From UBA6059 sp965227155 (GTDB lineage Bacteria; Bacteroidota; Bacteroidia; Cytophagales; Cyclobacteriaceae), in assembly GCA_965227155.1 (NCBI GenBank), contig OZ245731.1, positions 1-64,000 of the forward strand: 64,000 nucleotides of DNA, read 5' to 3'. Of the stretch, positions 53,203 through 62,138 are shown piece by piece. The position numbers and the translations under genes were made by a program. The notes under the pieces were generated by a model, which was given only the letters and a program-made list of their open reading frames with translations, did not search any database and was not told the DNA's origin. Position 1 is the stretch's first letter. Each line of letters begins with the position of its first letter.

Positions 53203-54101
53203 ATGGCCAGAGAAGAGAAAAAATACAGAAAGAAGAAAAAGCTAGGTAGCTACCCCTTTGTAAGTGTAGTCTTTAGCAGTTCTTTGGCTCTTTTTGTGAT
53301 TGGACTTTTCGGTCTGCTGGCCTTGCATACCAATCGACTCACTGAAATTATTCAGGAAAACATAGAAATTCAGGTATACCTGGATAAGCAGATATCGGAG
53401 AACGAACGTATCAAGATTCAAAAAACACTCGAAAGCGAGGAATATATCAACAGAACTACCGAGCAATCGGGCATATTGTTCATCTCCAAGGAAGAAGCAG
53501 CAGAGCATTTGTACAGGAAACAGGTGAGGATTTTCTAAAATTTCTGGGCGACAACCCTTTAAGGGATCTTTATGTGTTGCAGATCAAGCCGGAGTTTCAC
53601 CAAACCTCACAACTGGAATCCATCAAAAATGATATTGAAGGCTTTTCGGGGGTATATGAGGTGGTCTACGCACAGAGTTTGGTAGAAAGTATCAATCAAA
53701 ACCTGGCCAAAGTGGGTATGATCCTTATTGGTTTTGCAGCTATTTTGCTGCTGGTGGTCATCATCCTAATCAACAATACCATCAAACTGGCACTTTTTTC
53801 TCAACGATTTCTCATCAGAAGCATGCAATTGGTTGGAGCTACGGCTTCTTTTATCCAAAAACCATTTCTGATGCGCGGATCTATTTATGGCGTTGTATCC
53901 GGCCTCATTGCTATTGCGCTCATCTATGCCACGTTAACTACTGCCAATGCCAACATTCAGGATTTAGAGCAGTTGCAGGACAATGAAAGGTTAGTAATTC
54001 TATTTGGTGCTATCCTTTTACTGGGAATACTCGTAGGTCTATTAAGCACTTATCGCGCAATCAGAAAATATTTAAAAATGTCTTTAGACGAACTTTATTA
54101 A
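53203..54101 (+). pseudogene. ftsX: Cell division protein FtsX, interrupted by a one-base frameshift
   Basis: Two consecutive frames together encode a full FtsX (permease-like partner of FtsE that controls peptidoglycan hydrolysis at division). The first (53203-53538) has one helix, then a periplasmic domain to SKEEAAEH; the correct continuation FVQETGEDFLKFLGDNPLRDLYVLQI lies in the next frame and the second part (open from about 53508 to 54101) holds three helices and ends SLDELY. Adding one T to the TTT run at 53508-53510 joins them. I see no slippery heptamer. It may be a sequencing error, a recent mutation, or real; since ftsX is often important, error is more likely. Confidence 0.85.
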
Positions 54102-54102
54102 T

Positions 54103-54324
54103 ATGAGTGAAAAAGGAAAACTACCATTCGAAAAGAAAAATTACATGATCATGATTGCTGGCATAGCCACAATCTTTCTAGGCTTAATCATCATGACGCT
54201 GGATACACAGCCTTATGGCTTTGGATTTCTTGGCATCACGCTTGGGCCAATTGTATTGCTTTTAGGCTTTGCTATTGAATTTCTGGCCATATTCTACAAA
54301 CCCAAAAAAACCGATCAATCCTAA
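54103..54324 (+). CDS. DUF3098 membrane protein
   Basis: A 73-residue protein with two membrane helices (YMIMIAGIATIFLGLIIMTL and FLGITLGPIVLLLGFAIEFLAIF). The start SEKGKLPFEKKNY is typical of DUF3098, a Bacteroidota family that sits beside ftsX. It begins two bases after ftsX. Function unknown. In relatives undecaprenyl-diphosphatase follows it, but here truB does. Confidence 0.88.
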   Translation: MSEKGKLPFEKKNYMIMIAGIATIFLGLIIMTLDTQPYGFGFLGITLGPIVLLLGFAIEFLAIFYKPKKTDQS

Positions 54325-54356
54325 TCACTGACCCCCGAATCAGGATACACCATTCT

Positions 54357-55046
54357 ATGTTTTCAGTGGAATCTTTTCAGGAAGGTAGTACCCTGCTGGT
54401 TGATAAACCATTAGGATGGACTTCCTTCGATGTTATTAAGAAATTGCGAAATACGATCAAAGTAAAAAAAATAGGCCATGCCGGCACCCTCGACCCATTG
54501 GCAACCGGCCTGCTCATCGTTTGCACAGGACGAAACACCAAAAAGATAGAGACTTACCAGAATCTGAATAAGACCTACACGGGCACCATTACCCTGGGAA
54601 AAACAACTCCTTCTTTTGACCTGGAAACTGATTTTGATTCCGAGCAGGAGGTAGATGAAATTACTGAAGCACAGATTCATGCTATGGCAGAAACATTCCT
54701 TGGGCAGCAGCAACAGGTCCCACCAAAGTATTCAGCGATAAAAGTTGATGGTGAACGATCCTACAAGCACGCCAGAAAGCAGAAGGAAGTTAAACTTGAA
54801 CCCCGAACCATCCATATTCAGGAGTTTGCTATTACAAAAGTTGAGCTACCTGATGTCCATTTCTCCATATCCTGTTCCAAAGGCACCTATATAAGGACAA
54901 TCGCCCATGATTTTGGTCAAAAACTTGGCGTTGGCGGACATTTAAGTGCACTACGTAGGACAGCCATTGGAGAGCATGAAGTACACAAGGCATGGGAGCT
55001 GGAAGCACTGGTTACTGAAATAAAGAAGGACTATGCAGATCATTGA
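54357..55046 (+). CDS. truB: tRNA pseudouridine(55) synthase
   Basis: TruB makes pseudouridine 55 in the T-loop of tRNAs. The catalytic aspartate is D46 in HAGTLDPLATGLL, and LLVDKPLGWTSFDVI, VPPKYSAIKVDGERSY and CSKGTYIRTIAHDFG are family hallmarks. The 229 residues match the short Bacteroidota form without a long PUA domain. Its end overlaps ribF by 14 bases, so the genes are coupled. Confidence 0.95.
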   Translation: MFSVESFQEGSTLLVDKPLGWTSFDVIKKLRNTIKVKKIGHAGTLDPLATGLLIVCTGRNTKKIETYQNLNKTYTGTITLGKTTPSFDLETDFDSEQEVDEITEAQIHAMAETFLGQQQQVPPKYSAIKVDGERSYKHARKQKEVKLEPRTIHIQEFAITKVELPDVHFSISCSKGTYIRTIAHDFGQKLGVGGHLSALRRTAIGEHEVHKAWELEALVTEIKKDYADH

Positions 55047-55968
55047 TGGGTCAGGCTCATTTAAAGCTCCAAATAATGCAGTGGTAACCAGCGGTACCTT
55101 TGACGGAGTACATGTGGGCCATCAAAAAATCCTCAAGCGACTGACGAATCTTGCTAAAGCAACCGGGGGTCAGAGTGTTGTGCTCACTTTTTGGCCTCAC
55201 CCTAGGTTCATCCTCAAACCCAATGACGATTCGCTAAAGCTACTCTCCACCCTGGAAGAGAAAACCAAAATTCTGTCTGAACTCGGTATCGATTACCTGG
55301 TGAAAATACCTTTCACAAAAGAGTTTAGCCAAATGAGTTCCGAGGAATTTATTCAGTCTATTCTAGTAGAGAAATTAAAAACCAAAAAACTGGTCATTGG
55401 CTATGACCATAGGTTTGGGAAAAACAGAGAAGGTGGCTTTGATTACCTCAAAGAAAATGAAGCTAAACTTGGCTTTGAAGTGGAGGAGATTCCGAGGCAG
55501 GATGTAGATGATGTGGGGGTTAGTTCTACAAAAATTAGAAATGCCCTTTTGCAAATGGACATAGAAACAGCCAATGCTTATCTAGGGCGTCATTATACTA
55601 TCAGAGGTGAAGTTGTGAAAGGGATACAGGTGGGCAGAGCTATTGGTTTTCCTACAGCCAACATAAAAATTCCAGAGCCCTACAAGCTCATCCCCAATGA
55701 TGGTGTTTATGCAGTCCGTATTGATTATGATAATCATATTTTGGACGGTATGCTAAATATTGGGATGCGCCCCACTGTAGCAGGAAGAGAAAGAACTATT
55801 GAAGTAAATATATTCGATTTTGATGGAGACCTTTACGGCCAAAGCCTCAATGTAAAATTCATTAAGTCTGTGAGGTCGGAAAAGAAATTTGAAGACATTA
55901 CAGCATTGCAAAAACAATTAGAAAAGGATAAGAAAGAAGTAATTAAGATGCTTAAAAACCATAGCTAA
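55033..55968 (+). CDS. ribF: Bifunctional riboflavin kinase/FAD synthetase
   Basis: RibF turns riboflavin into FMN and then FAD. The N-terminal FAD synthetase domain has TSGTFDGVHVGHQKILK and YDHRFGKNREG, then EEIPRQDVDDVGVSSTKIR; the C-terminal kinase domain includes HVVKG-type GEVVKGIQVGRAIGFPTANI and NIGMRPTVAG. The 311 residues are usual. It overlaps truB by 14 bases and gldC by one base (TAATG). Confidence 0.95.
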   Translation: MQIIDGSGSFKAPNNAVVTSGTFDGVHVGHQKILKRLTNLAKATGGQSVVLTFWPHPRFILKPNDDSLKLLSTLEEKTKILSELGIDYLVKIPFTKEFSQMSSEEFIQSILVEKLKTKKLVIGYDHRFGKNREGGFDYLKENEAKLGFEVEEIPRQDVDDVGVSSTKIRNALLQMDIETANAYLGRHYTIRGEVVKGIQVGRAIGFPTANIKIPEPYKLIPNDGVYAVRIDYDNHILDGMLNIGMRPTVAGRERTIEVNIFDFDGDLYGQSLNVKFIKSVRSEKKFEDITALQKQLEKDKKEVIKMLKNHS

Positions 55969-56300
55969 TGAAAAAATCTGAGATAAAAATTCAAATCGAA
56001 CTAGACGATCAAAATATACCTGAAAGAATATTGTGGGATGCCGATGATAAAGATGTACCTGGCTACTCTCCTACCAAATCGATGAGTCTGAATCTTTGGG
56101 ATCATCAGAATCAAAATACTTTGAGGATAGATCTGTGGTCTAAAGATATGCCGATGGATGAGATGAAAAAGTTTTATATAGACTGCATAGGCGGGCTGGC
56201 TCAAAGTATTCTAAGTGCCACAGGAGATGAATTTATGGCATCAGAAATGAATGCGCTCTGCGACCGATTCGTTGAGCACGTGAAAAACGATCAATCTTAA
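55968..56300 (+). CDS. gldC: Gliding motility protein GldC
   Basis: A 110-residue cytosolic protein of the GldC family, with ILWDADDKDVPGYSPTKSMSLNLWDH and TLRIDLWSKDMPMDEMKKFY. GldC is found across Bacteroidota that carry T9SS and gliding genes; in Flavobacterium it supports gliding but is not fully essential. It ends the ftsX-DUF3098-truB-ribF run, followed by a strong terminator. Confidence 0.92.
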   Translation: MKKSEIKIQIELDDQNIPERILWDADDKDVPGYSPTKSMSLNLWDHQNQNTLRIDLWSKDMPMDEMKKFYIDCIGGLAQSILSATGDEFMASEMNALCDRFVEHVKNDQS

Positions 56301-56324
56301 ATTTTTCATATAATATAATTGCGT

Positions 56325-56356
56325 AAAGGGCCTTTTGCATGAGGCCCTTTTTTTTG
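56325..56356 (+). terminator. Rho-independent terminator after gldC
   Basis: AAAGGGCCT (56325-56333) and AGGCCCTTT (56342-56350) form a nine-bp stem with an eight-base loop, followed by TTTTTG. It ends the division/tRNA/riboflavin operon. Confidence 0.9.
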
Positions 56357-56595
56357 AGGTAAAATTTGAATAGTACAATATTGATTTTCCTGATTCTTAC
56401 AAAATCCCTAATATTTTCAATGTTTAATTGAATTTATTGATAGTCTGAAAGCATACTATTTTTAGAATAATACAAAATAATTATACCAATCAACTGACTA
56501 AATGTGGCTTTTTTAATTATTTTGGGTGATATTGAAAATATTTTAAAATTTCAATTAGCCTTTAGTAATTGTATAACCATTAAGCATTGAAGAGT

Positions 56596-59400
56596 ATGAT
56601 AAAAAAATTTACCAGCAAGGTGCTATACTGCATGGCACTTTTTGCCTTCATCAGCTTTCAGGCCCTGGCACAGCAAACCACTGTATCGGGTACTGTTACG
56701 GATGGAGAAGAACCTCTCATAGGGGTTAACATCATCGTTAAGGGTAAAGTAACAGGTACCATATCCGATACCCAGGGTAATTTCAAGCTCAATGTAAACT
56801 CTGCTCCTCCGGTCACTTTGGTGTTCTCGATAGTAGGGTATGAAACGCAGGAAATTACGGTAAACAGTGAAAATACTACAGGATTAGAAGTAACCATGGG
56901 AGAGGCCGTAATGCTTGGCCAGGAAGTTGTAGTATCTGCTTCCAGGGTTGAGGAAACTTTTCTGGAATCACCTGTAACAGTAGAACGTGTGGATATACTT
57001 GCTATTCAGCAGGCTCCTACGGCTAACTTCTACGAGACACTGGCCAATGTAAAAGGTGTGGCTGTAAATTCAGGAAGTTTAAATTTCCCAGCCATCAATA
57101 CACGTGGATTTGCAACTATCGCCAACGTGCGATTTGTACAGCTTATCGATGGTATGGATAGTTCTGCTCCACTTCTAAACTTCCCTACCGGTAATCTGGT
57201 AGGCATTAGCGAACTGGATGCTGAAAGTATGGAGTTGGTTCCAGGTGCTGCTTCTGCACTTTATGGACCAAATGCATTCAACGGTATACTTTTGATGACC
57301 AGCAAAAGCCCATTTGAATACCAGGGTTTGAGTGCCCAATTTAAGACAGGTTTTACAACTTCAGAAGCTCAGGGTGGTGAAAACTTCCCTATGACCAGCT
57401 TTTCTGCTCGCTATGCTAAAGCTTTCAATGACAAGTTTGCATTCAAAGTAAACTTCTCTTACATGTCAGCTGAAGACTGGGTAGGCAATGATTATGATAC
57501 TGATCGCGCTAACCCAGAATCAACTATAGATCTTTCTGGCAGACCAAACTTTGATGGACTCAACCTTTATGGCGATGAGGCTCAAATTGTGGTTCCTGTA
57601 GCTGCTGCTGGTCCTCAGTATGCATCTTTAGGGGTGTTGGATATTCGAAGAACCGGCTTAAGAGAAGAAGATCTTTGGGACAATTACGATGCTGAAAACC
57701 TAAAATTTGATGCAGCACTTCATTACAGAATTACAGATGATATAGAAGCTATTGGTGTTTATAGAAGAGGCCAGGGAAGCTCGATTTATCAAGGTGCAGA
57801 GAAATACGCTTTGAGAGATTTCTCGCAGACTTTTTATAAACTTGAGTTAAAAGCTGACAACTTCTTTGTAAGAGGCTACCATTCAGTAACAGATGATGGT
57901 GACTCATGGAATGCATCTGCTTTAGGAGCATTTGTAAATGAAAGATTTGCGCCATCCTCCACTCAGTGGGTGCCAGATTATTTGCAGGCATACCTATTGA
58001 CTATGCAAGGCTATGGCAGTCAGTTTACCGGCGGTCCAACACCGGCAGGTAATGAAGATATAGCACACCAGGTAGCCCGCGGATTCGCAGATAGAAATAT
58101 CCCTGCGCCTGGTACGCCAGCTTTCAATAATACTGTGGAAGAGGTTAGAAACGCTCTATTCCAAAGAAACCCTCCGGGTGCCGGTTTTGAAGACAATTCC
58201 AAACTATGGCATGGTGAGTTTAACTACAACTTCAAAAATCAGATTGATGTAGTAGAACTTCAAGTAGGTGGTAACTTCAGACAATATGATCTGTTCTCTA
58301 ATGGTACCATCTTCAATGAAGGTCCTGAAGATGGCACTAACTTCAGCCGAATCACCATCAACGAATTTGGTTTCTACACACAAATGGCCAAAAGACTTGC
58401 GAATGATAAATTGAAACTTACCGGTTCGTTGAGGTTTGACAAAAACGAAAACTTCGAAGGACAGGTAACGCCTAGATTATCTGCAGTATATTCTGCTTCT
58501 CCAACTCAGAATTTCAGAGCATCATTCCAAACTGGATTCAGAAACCCTGATACTCAAGCTCAGTTCATCTACTTCCCTAGCTCAACTGGTATATTGCTAG
58601 GTAGTACTGAAGCTAATGCAGCTCGATACGGTGTACATAATGGAGGCGCTTATACTCAGGCATCATACCAGGCTTACATAGCCTCTGGTGGATCACTTTC
58701 TGCTGATGGAACTCCAACCGGTGGAAATCCTTCATTACTTCAAACAACCAATATCCCCTATGCTCAACCTGAGCAGCTTTCTTCTTTCGAAATTGGCTAT
58801 AAAGGTGTAATTGACAACAAGTTGTTGTTGGATGTTAATTACTACAACACTACATACAATGACTTCCTGGGTGCTGAGAATGTAGTTTCCAGAAATCCTA
58901 CAGAGCATCAGGGTAACCCATTACCTGCAGGAACATTATTCAGACCATACGTAAATGCTCCTGAAACAATCAATTCCTGGGGTGTAGGTGTAGGTTTGAC
59001 CTGGTCTTGGTTTGATGGATATACAATCAATGGTAGCTACAGCTATGCTGACTTCAGCGTTGATGAGGTTGCCGGCAGGGACTTCATCGCTGGTTTCAAT
59101 ACACCCAACAATAGATTCAGTGTGACTCTAAGTAACAGAGAGCTATTCAAAAACTTTGGATTCAGTGCTAGTTTCAGATGGCAGGAATCATTCCAGTGGC
59201 AGTCCTCTTTTGGAGACTGGTTAGTTCCAGAATTTGGAGTGTTTGATGCACAGGTAAACTACAAGTTTGAATCACTTAAAACTATCGTGAAAATTGGTGG
59301 CCAAAATATTGGCGGTGGTGATTACAGAACTAACTCTGGTGCACCATTTGTAGGTCAGCAATATTACATCTCTCTTACTTTTGATGAATTCCTTAACTAA
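56596..59400 (+). CDS. TonB-dependent receptor with carboxypeptidase-like regulatory domain
   Basis: A 934-residue outer-membrane receptor. The ATG at 56596 begins MIKKFTSKVLYCMALF, a signal peptide to FQALAQ; a TTG three codons earlier is not needed. Residues about 28-110 form a carboxypeptidase-like beta-sandwich (VSGTVTDGEEPLIGVNIIVKGK), then a plug domain (EVVVSASRVEETFLESPVTVERV, and LVPGAASALYGPNAFNGILLMTS) and a 22-strand-type barrel ending FDEFLN. The pairing with an exported SGNH-hydrolase lipoprotein suggests a SusC-like uptake unit for esterified compounds, though the lipoprotein is not SusD-like. The substrate is unknown. Confidence 0.92.
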   Translation: MIKKFTSKVLYCMALFAFISFQALAQQTTVSGTVTDGEEPLIGVNIIVKGKVTGTISDTQGNFKLNVNSAPPVTLVFSIVGYETQEITVNSENTTGLEVTMGEAVMLGQEVVVSASRVEETFLESPVTVERVDILAIQQAPTANFYETLANVKGVAVNSGSLNFPAINTRGFATIANVRFVQLIDGMDSSAPLLNFPTGNLVGISELDAESMELVPGAASALYGPNAFNGILLMTSKSPFEYQGLSAQFKTGFTTSEAQGGENFPMTSFSARYAKAFNDKFAFKVNFSYMSAEDWVGNDYDTDRANPESTIDLSGRPNFDGLNLYGDEAQIVVPVAAAGPQYASLGVLDIRRTGLREEDLWDNYDAENLKFDAALHYRITDDIEAIGVYRRGQGSSIYQGAEKYALRDFSQTFYKLELKADNFFVRGYHSVTDDGDSWNASALGAFVNERFAPSSTQWVPDYLQAYLLTMQGYGSQFTGGPTPAGNEDIAHQVARGFADRNIPAPGTPAFNNTVEEVRNALFQRNPPGAGFEDNSKLWHGEFNYNFKNQIDVVELQVGGNFRQYDLFSNGTIFNEGPEDGTNFSRITINEFGFYTQMAKRLANDKLKLTGSLRFDKNENFEGQVTPRLSAVYSASPTQNFRASFQTGFRNPDTQAQFIYFPSSTGILLGSTEANAARYGVHNGGAYTQASYQAYIASGGSLSADGTPTGGNPSLLQTTNIPYAQPEQLSSFEIGYKGVIDNKLLLDVNYYNTTYNDFLGAENVVSRNPTEHQGNPLPAGTLFRPYVNAPETINSWGVGVGLTWSWFDGYTINGSYSYADFSVDEVAGRDFIAGFNTPNNRFSVTLSNRELFKNFGFSASFRWQESFQWQSSFGDWLVPEFGVFDAQVNYKFESLKTIVKIGGQNIGGGDYRTNSGAPFVGQQYYISLTFDEFLN

Positions 59401-59415
59401 TAAAGTGCTAAGACA

Positions 59416-61002
59416 ATGAATAAACTAAAATATATTTTCTTATCGGCCCTTTTTTCAGGAATTCTCTTTTCCTGTTCTCAGGAGACCGTAGATACCGTAA
59501 CCGTATTGCCACAAACTCCGGAAACTCCGAGTGGTGAAAGTGGTAGTGCCGATTTTTCAAATTTCGTAGCTCTTGGAAACTCTCTGACAGCCGGTGTGCA
59601 AGGCAATGCTGTTTTCAGATCTTCGCAGGAAAACTCAATGGCTGCGATTATCAACAGACAATTAGCTCTGGCTGGTGGTAGTGCAACGTTCAATCAACCT
59701 ACTATAAATTCAGATGTTGGATTTACGGGGTTTGCTCCTGATGGCGTTACTCCATTGGGTAGATTGGTACTGCAAACCAATGCTAGTGGTTCTACATTAC
59801 CTGCTCCTCTAGTGCCCGGAGAATTGCCTCAGCCATACACTGGTGATCCCACACAATTAAACAACTTTGGTGTGCCTGGTATTTTATTGGGTCAGGCTTT
59901 AATTCCACAAACTGGTGGCCCTAATGTTCCTGAGAATCCTGCATTCAATTCATTTTATGCAAGATTTGCCAGTAACCCTGGTGTCTCTACAATCATTGGT
60001 GATGCTTTGGCCACACAGCCAACCTTCTTCATGTTTGCCTTGGGTAATAATGATGTGCTGGGTTATGCTGTAAATGGAGGTGATGCATCTCGAGTACCAA
60101 TGACGGACCCTGCTGCATTTCAATTCCAGTATGAGCAGGCCATTGGTGCATTCATAACCACTTATCCTGATATCAAAGGAGTAGTAGCTGAAATACCTAA
60201 TGTACTTGTTGTTCCATTCTTCAATCTAGTTCCCTACAATGCAATTCCTTTCACAAATGCTGACCAGGGTACAATTGATTTATTGAATGGACCTACCGCT
60301 TATGGTGGCTACAACCAAATCGTACAGGCTGCTGCAGCTAATGGGTTTATCTCTGCGGATGAAGCCGGTGCGCGTCAGATTTCATTTGCAGTAGGTGCCA
60401 ATCCCGTAGTTGTATCTGATGAAGATCTCACTGACCTGGGTGGTTTCTTTGATTTCTTAACCACACTTCCTCCTGAAGTCGGTGGCATAGATGCGGCTAC
60501 ACGTGCTGGACTAGAACCTTTACGTCAAGCTCGTCAGGCTGTTGCCGGAGAGCGTATGCCATTACCTATGGCATCTGTATTGGGTACTCTGGCAGATCCT
60601 AATAACCCACTTTCAGTAATTGGCGTTGGTGTACCACTTAGAGACCATCAGTTCCTGACAGCTAACGAACAGGCGGGTATCCTTGACAGAATCAACACCT
60701 TCAATGATATCATCAATGGTGTTGCCGGGGCATTTGGTGGTGCTGTTGCTGTTGCCAATACAGGTACTTTAACAACAGAGATTGCAGCTGGCCCTCAAAA
60801 CATTGATGGGGTAGTAGTAACTCCTGATTTTGCACCTCCATCAGGTTTCTATTCTGCTGACGGTGTTCATCCTAATGCCAGAGGTTATGCGATTGCAGCT
60901 AATAAATTTATTGAAGCTATTAATGAGACTTTTGGTGCTTCTGTGCCATTGGTAGATGTAGCTAGCTACCCTAGCTTGGAATTACCTATTCCGGCTAATT
61001 GA
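59416..61002 (+). CDS. SGNH/GDSL hydrolase-type lipoprotein
   Basis: A 528-residue lipoprotein (signal start MNKLKYIFLSALFSGILFSC, Cys at 20). The first SGNH block is VALGNSLTAG with the serine near residue 56, a GNND block occurs in FALGNNDVLGY, and DGVHPNARGYAIAANKF gives the Asp-His pair near the C-terminus, so the catalytic triad appears complete. A long insertion of about 300 residues separates the blocks. Exposed on the cell surface, it probably cleaves esters. It lies 15 bases after the receptor gene, in one operon. Confidence 0.88.
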   Translation: MNKLKYIFLSALFSGILFSCSQETVDTVTVLPQTPETPSGESGSADFSNFVALGNSLTAGVQGNAVFRSSQENSMAAIINRQLALAGGSATFNQPTINSDVGFTGFAPDGVTPLGRLVLQTNASGSTLPAPLVPGELPQPYTGDPTQLNNFGVPGILLGQALIPQTGGPNVPENPAFNSFYARFASNPGVSTIIGDALATQPTFFMFALGNNDVLGYAVNGGDASRVPMTDPAAFQFQYEQAIGAFITTYPDIKGVVAEIPNVLVVPFFNLVPYNAIPFTNADQGTIDLLNGPTAYGGYNQIVQAAAANGFISADEAGARQISFAVGANPVVVSDEDLTDLGGFFDFLTTLPPEVGGIDAATRAGLEPLRQARQAVAGERMPLPMASVLGTLADPNNPLSVIGVGVPLRDHQFLTANEQAGILDRINTFNDIINGVAGAFGGAVAVANTGTLTTEIAAGPQNIDGVVVTPDFAPPSGFYSADGVHPNARGYAIAANKFIEAINETFGASVPLVDVASYPSLELPIPAN

Positions 61003-61026
61003 TCTAATAGCTAATAGAATATTAAA

Positions 61027-61062
61027 AAGAAGGTGTCTCAAAAAGGCACCTTCTTTTTTTTT
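61027..61062. terminator. Bidirectional Rho-independent terminator
   Basis: AAGAAGGTG (61027-61035) pairs with CACCTTCTT (61047-61055), an 11-base loop lies between, and T-runs follow on both strands. It serves the SGNH hydrolase gene on the plus strand, and the convergent gene, whose stop codon is at 61061, on the minus strand. Confidence 0.85.
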
Positions 61063-61816
61063 AGAATTCAATCAGATCTTTGCCATTCTTCAGTGGCTGG
61101 AAAACGTCTTTTCCTGTTAGCGTATTAATATCCGTAGCTGTAGCCAAATCATTGATAGTAATATCTATCAGACCATCATGTAGCGTAGAAATCCAGGCAC
61201 CCTCGGTTGTCTGTTCCCAATTCTCCCACGAAAACTCCAGCCCACCTATCGGAATAATACTTACCCAAAATTTCCAGGCTATTGGTCTATTATTTTCATC
61301 CAATATCCACAAATAGGAATCACCTGGTGTAGCTCCACCGGATGTATACGTGACCAATAAAGCATCTCCCCTATCTGTTTCTACAATAGAGCGCCTGGTT
61401 CCCGGATCCATTGCTTTCACTACTGGGTTAAGCCAAAATGAATCATTTACCCAATGCTTCCAGGCCTGTTCACAGATTGCAGATTTATCGATACTACTTA
61501 GCGAAGGATCTACATCGTAAATGAATCCCTTACGATTATTGATATCGAGAATTACCTCATGATCACCCCATTTGACCCAGGCCCAATGGTTTTTTTTATC
61601 CCAGAGATGATAGTTAAGCCCTTTAAAATTCCATTGAATCAGCTGAATACTATCCCATGCAGGTTTATTGACAGCCTGCATCATATCCTCTGCAAGTTGA
61701 TCTGCACGCTCGGGATATTTGCCCTCTGGTAAAGGTTCATCAGCCATATAGACCGCAATTCCGCCAACCAGGATTATAGTTAATAAACCACCAAAGAGGT
61801 ATTTAACAATTTTCAT
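61061..61816 (-). CDS. Membrane-anchored conserved hypothetical protein
   Basis: A 251-residue protein with one N-terminal helix (YLFGGLLTIILVGGIAVYM) and an extracytoplasmic domain rich in Trp and Asp: QLIQWNFKGLNYHLWDKKNHWAWVKWGDHEVILD and IAWKFWVSIIPIGGLEFSWENWEQT. The repeated W-strand pattern suggests a beta-sandwich. I know no family name. It stands alone and convergent with the SGNH gene. Confidence 0.7.
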   Translation of the reverse strand: MKIVKYLFGGLLTIILVGGIAVYMADEPLPEGKYPERADQLAEDMMQAVNKPAWDSIQLIQWNFKGLNYHLWDKKNHWAWVKWGDHEVILDINNRKGFIYDVDPSLSSIDKSAICEQAWKHWVNDSFWLNPVVKAMDPGTRRSIVETDRGDALLVTYTSGGATPGDSYLWILDENNRPIAWKFWVSIIPIGGLEFSWENWEQTTEGAWISTLHDGLIDITINDLATATDINTLTGKDVFQPLKNGKDLIEF

Positions 61817-62138
61817 AAGCTATTTATATCTGAATTGATTTCACATAAATTCCAATAAACTCTAAACTAAGCATTTATCCTGGACTGTCATGGTTCAATT
61901 TTACTTTCCACAGGTTTTGTATTTCAAGCTAGTATTATGATGGTGTGGATAGACTTTACTGGCTGCAAGGGGAATCAGCATCAAGATATAATCACCATAG
62001 TTCCTTGTATCCAAACGCGAAAAGTTACTAACCAACCCATGGGTAACAACATTCAATAAAAATGCTATCTATTCAAGTCTGAGAATTTATAAATTAGCCA
62101 TAACTGAGTTAATGATCTGACCAATACCTACAATACTT
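61817..62138. other. 322-base intergenic region, nothing recognised
   Basis: Both flanking genes start here, on opposite strands, so it should hold two promoters. I see no exact consensus box, no hairpin and no coding frame that I would support. Confidence 0.5.

Noticed and set aside
53495..53515. Programmed -1 frameshift in ftsX
   Set aside because: The phase needed is -1, but there is no X-XXY-YYZ heptamer in the zero frame and no obvious stimulatory hairpin.
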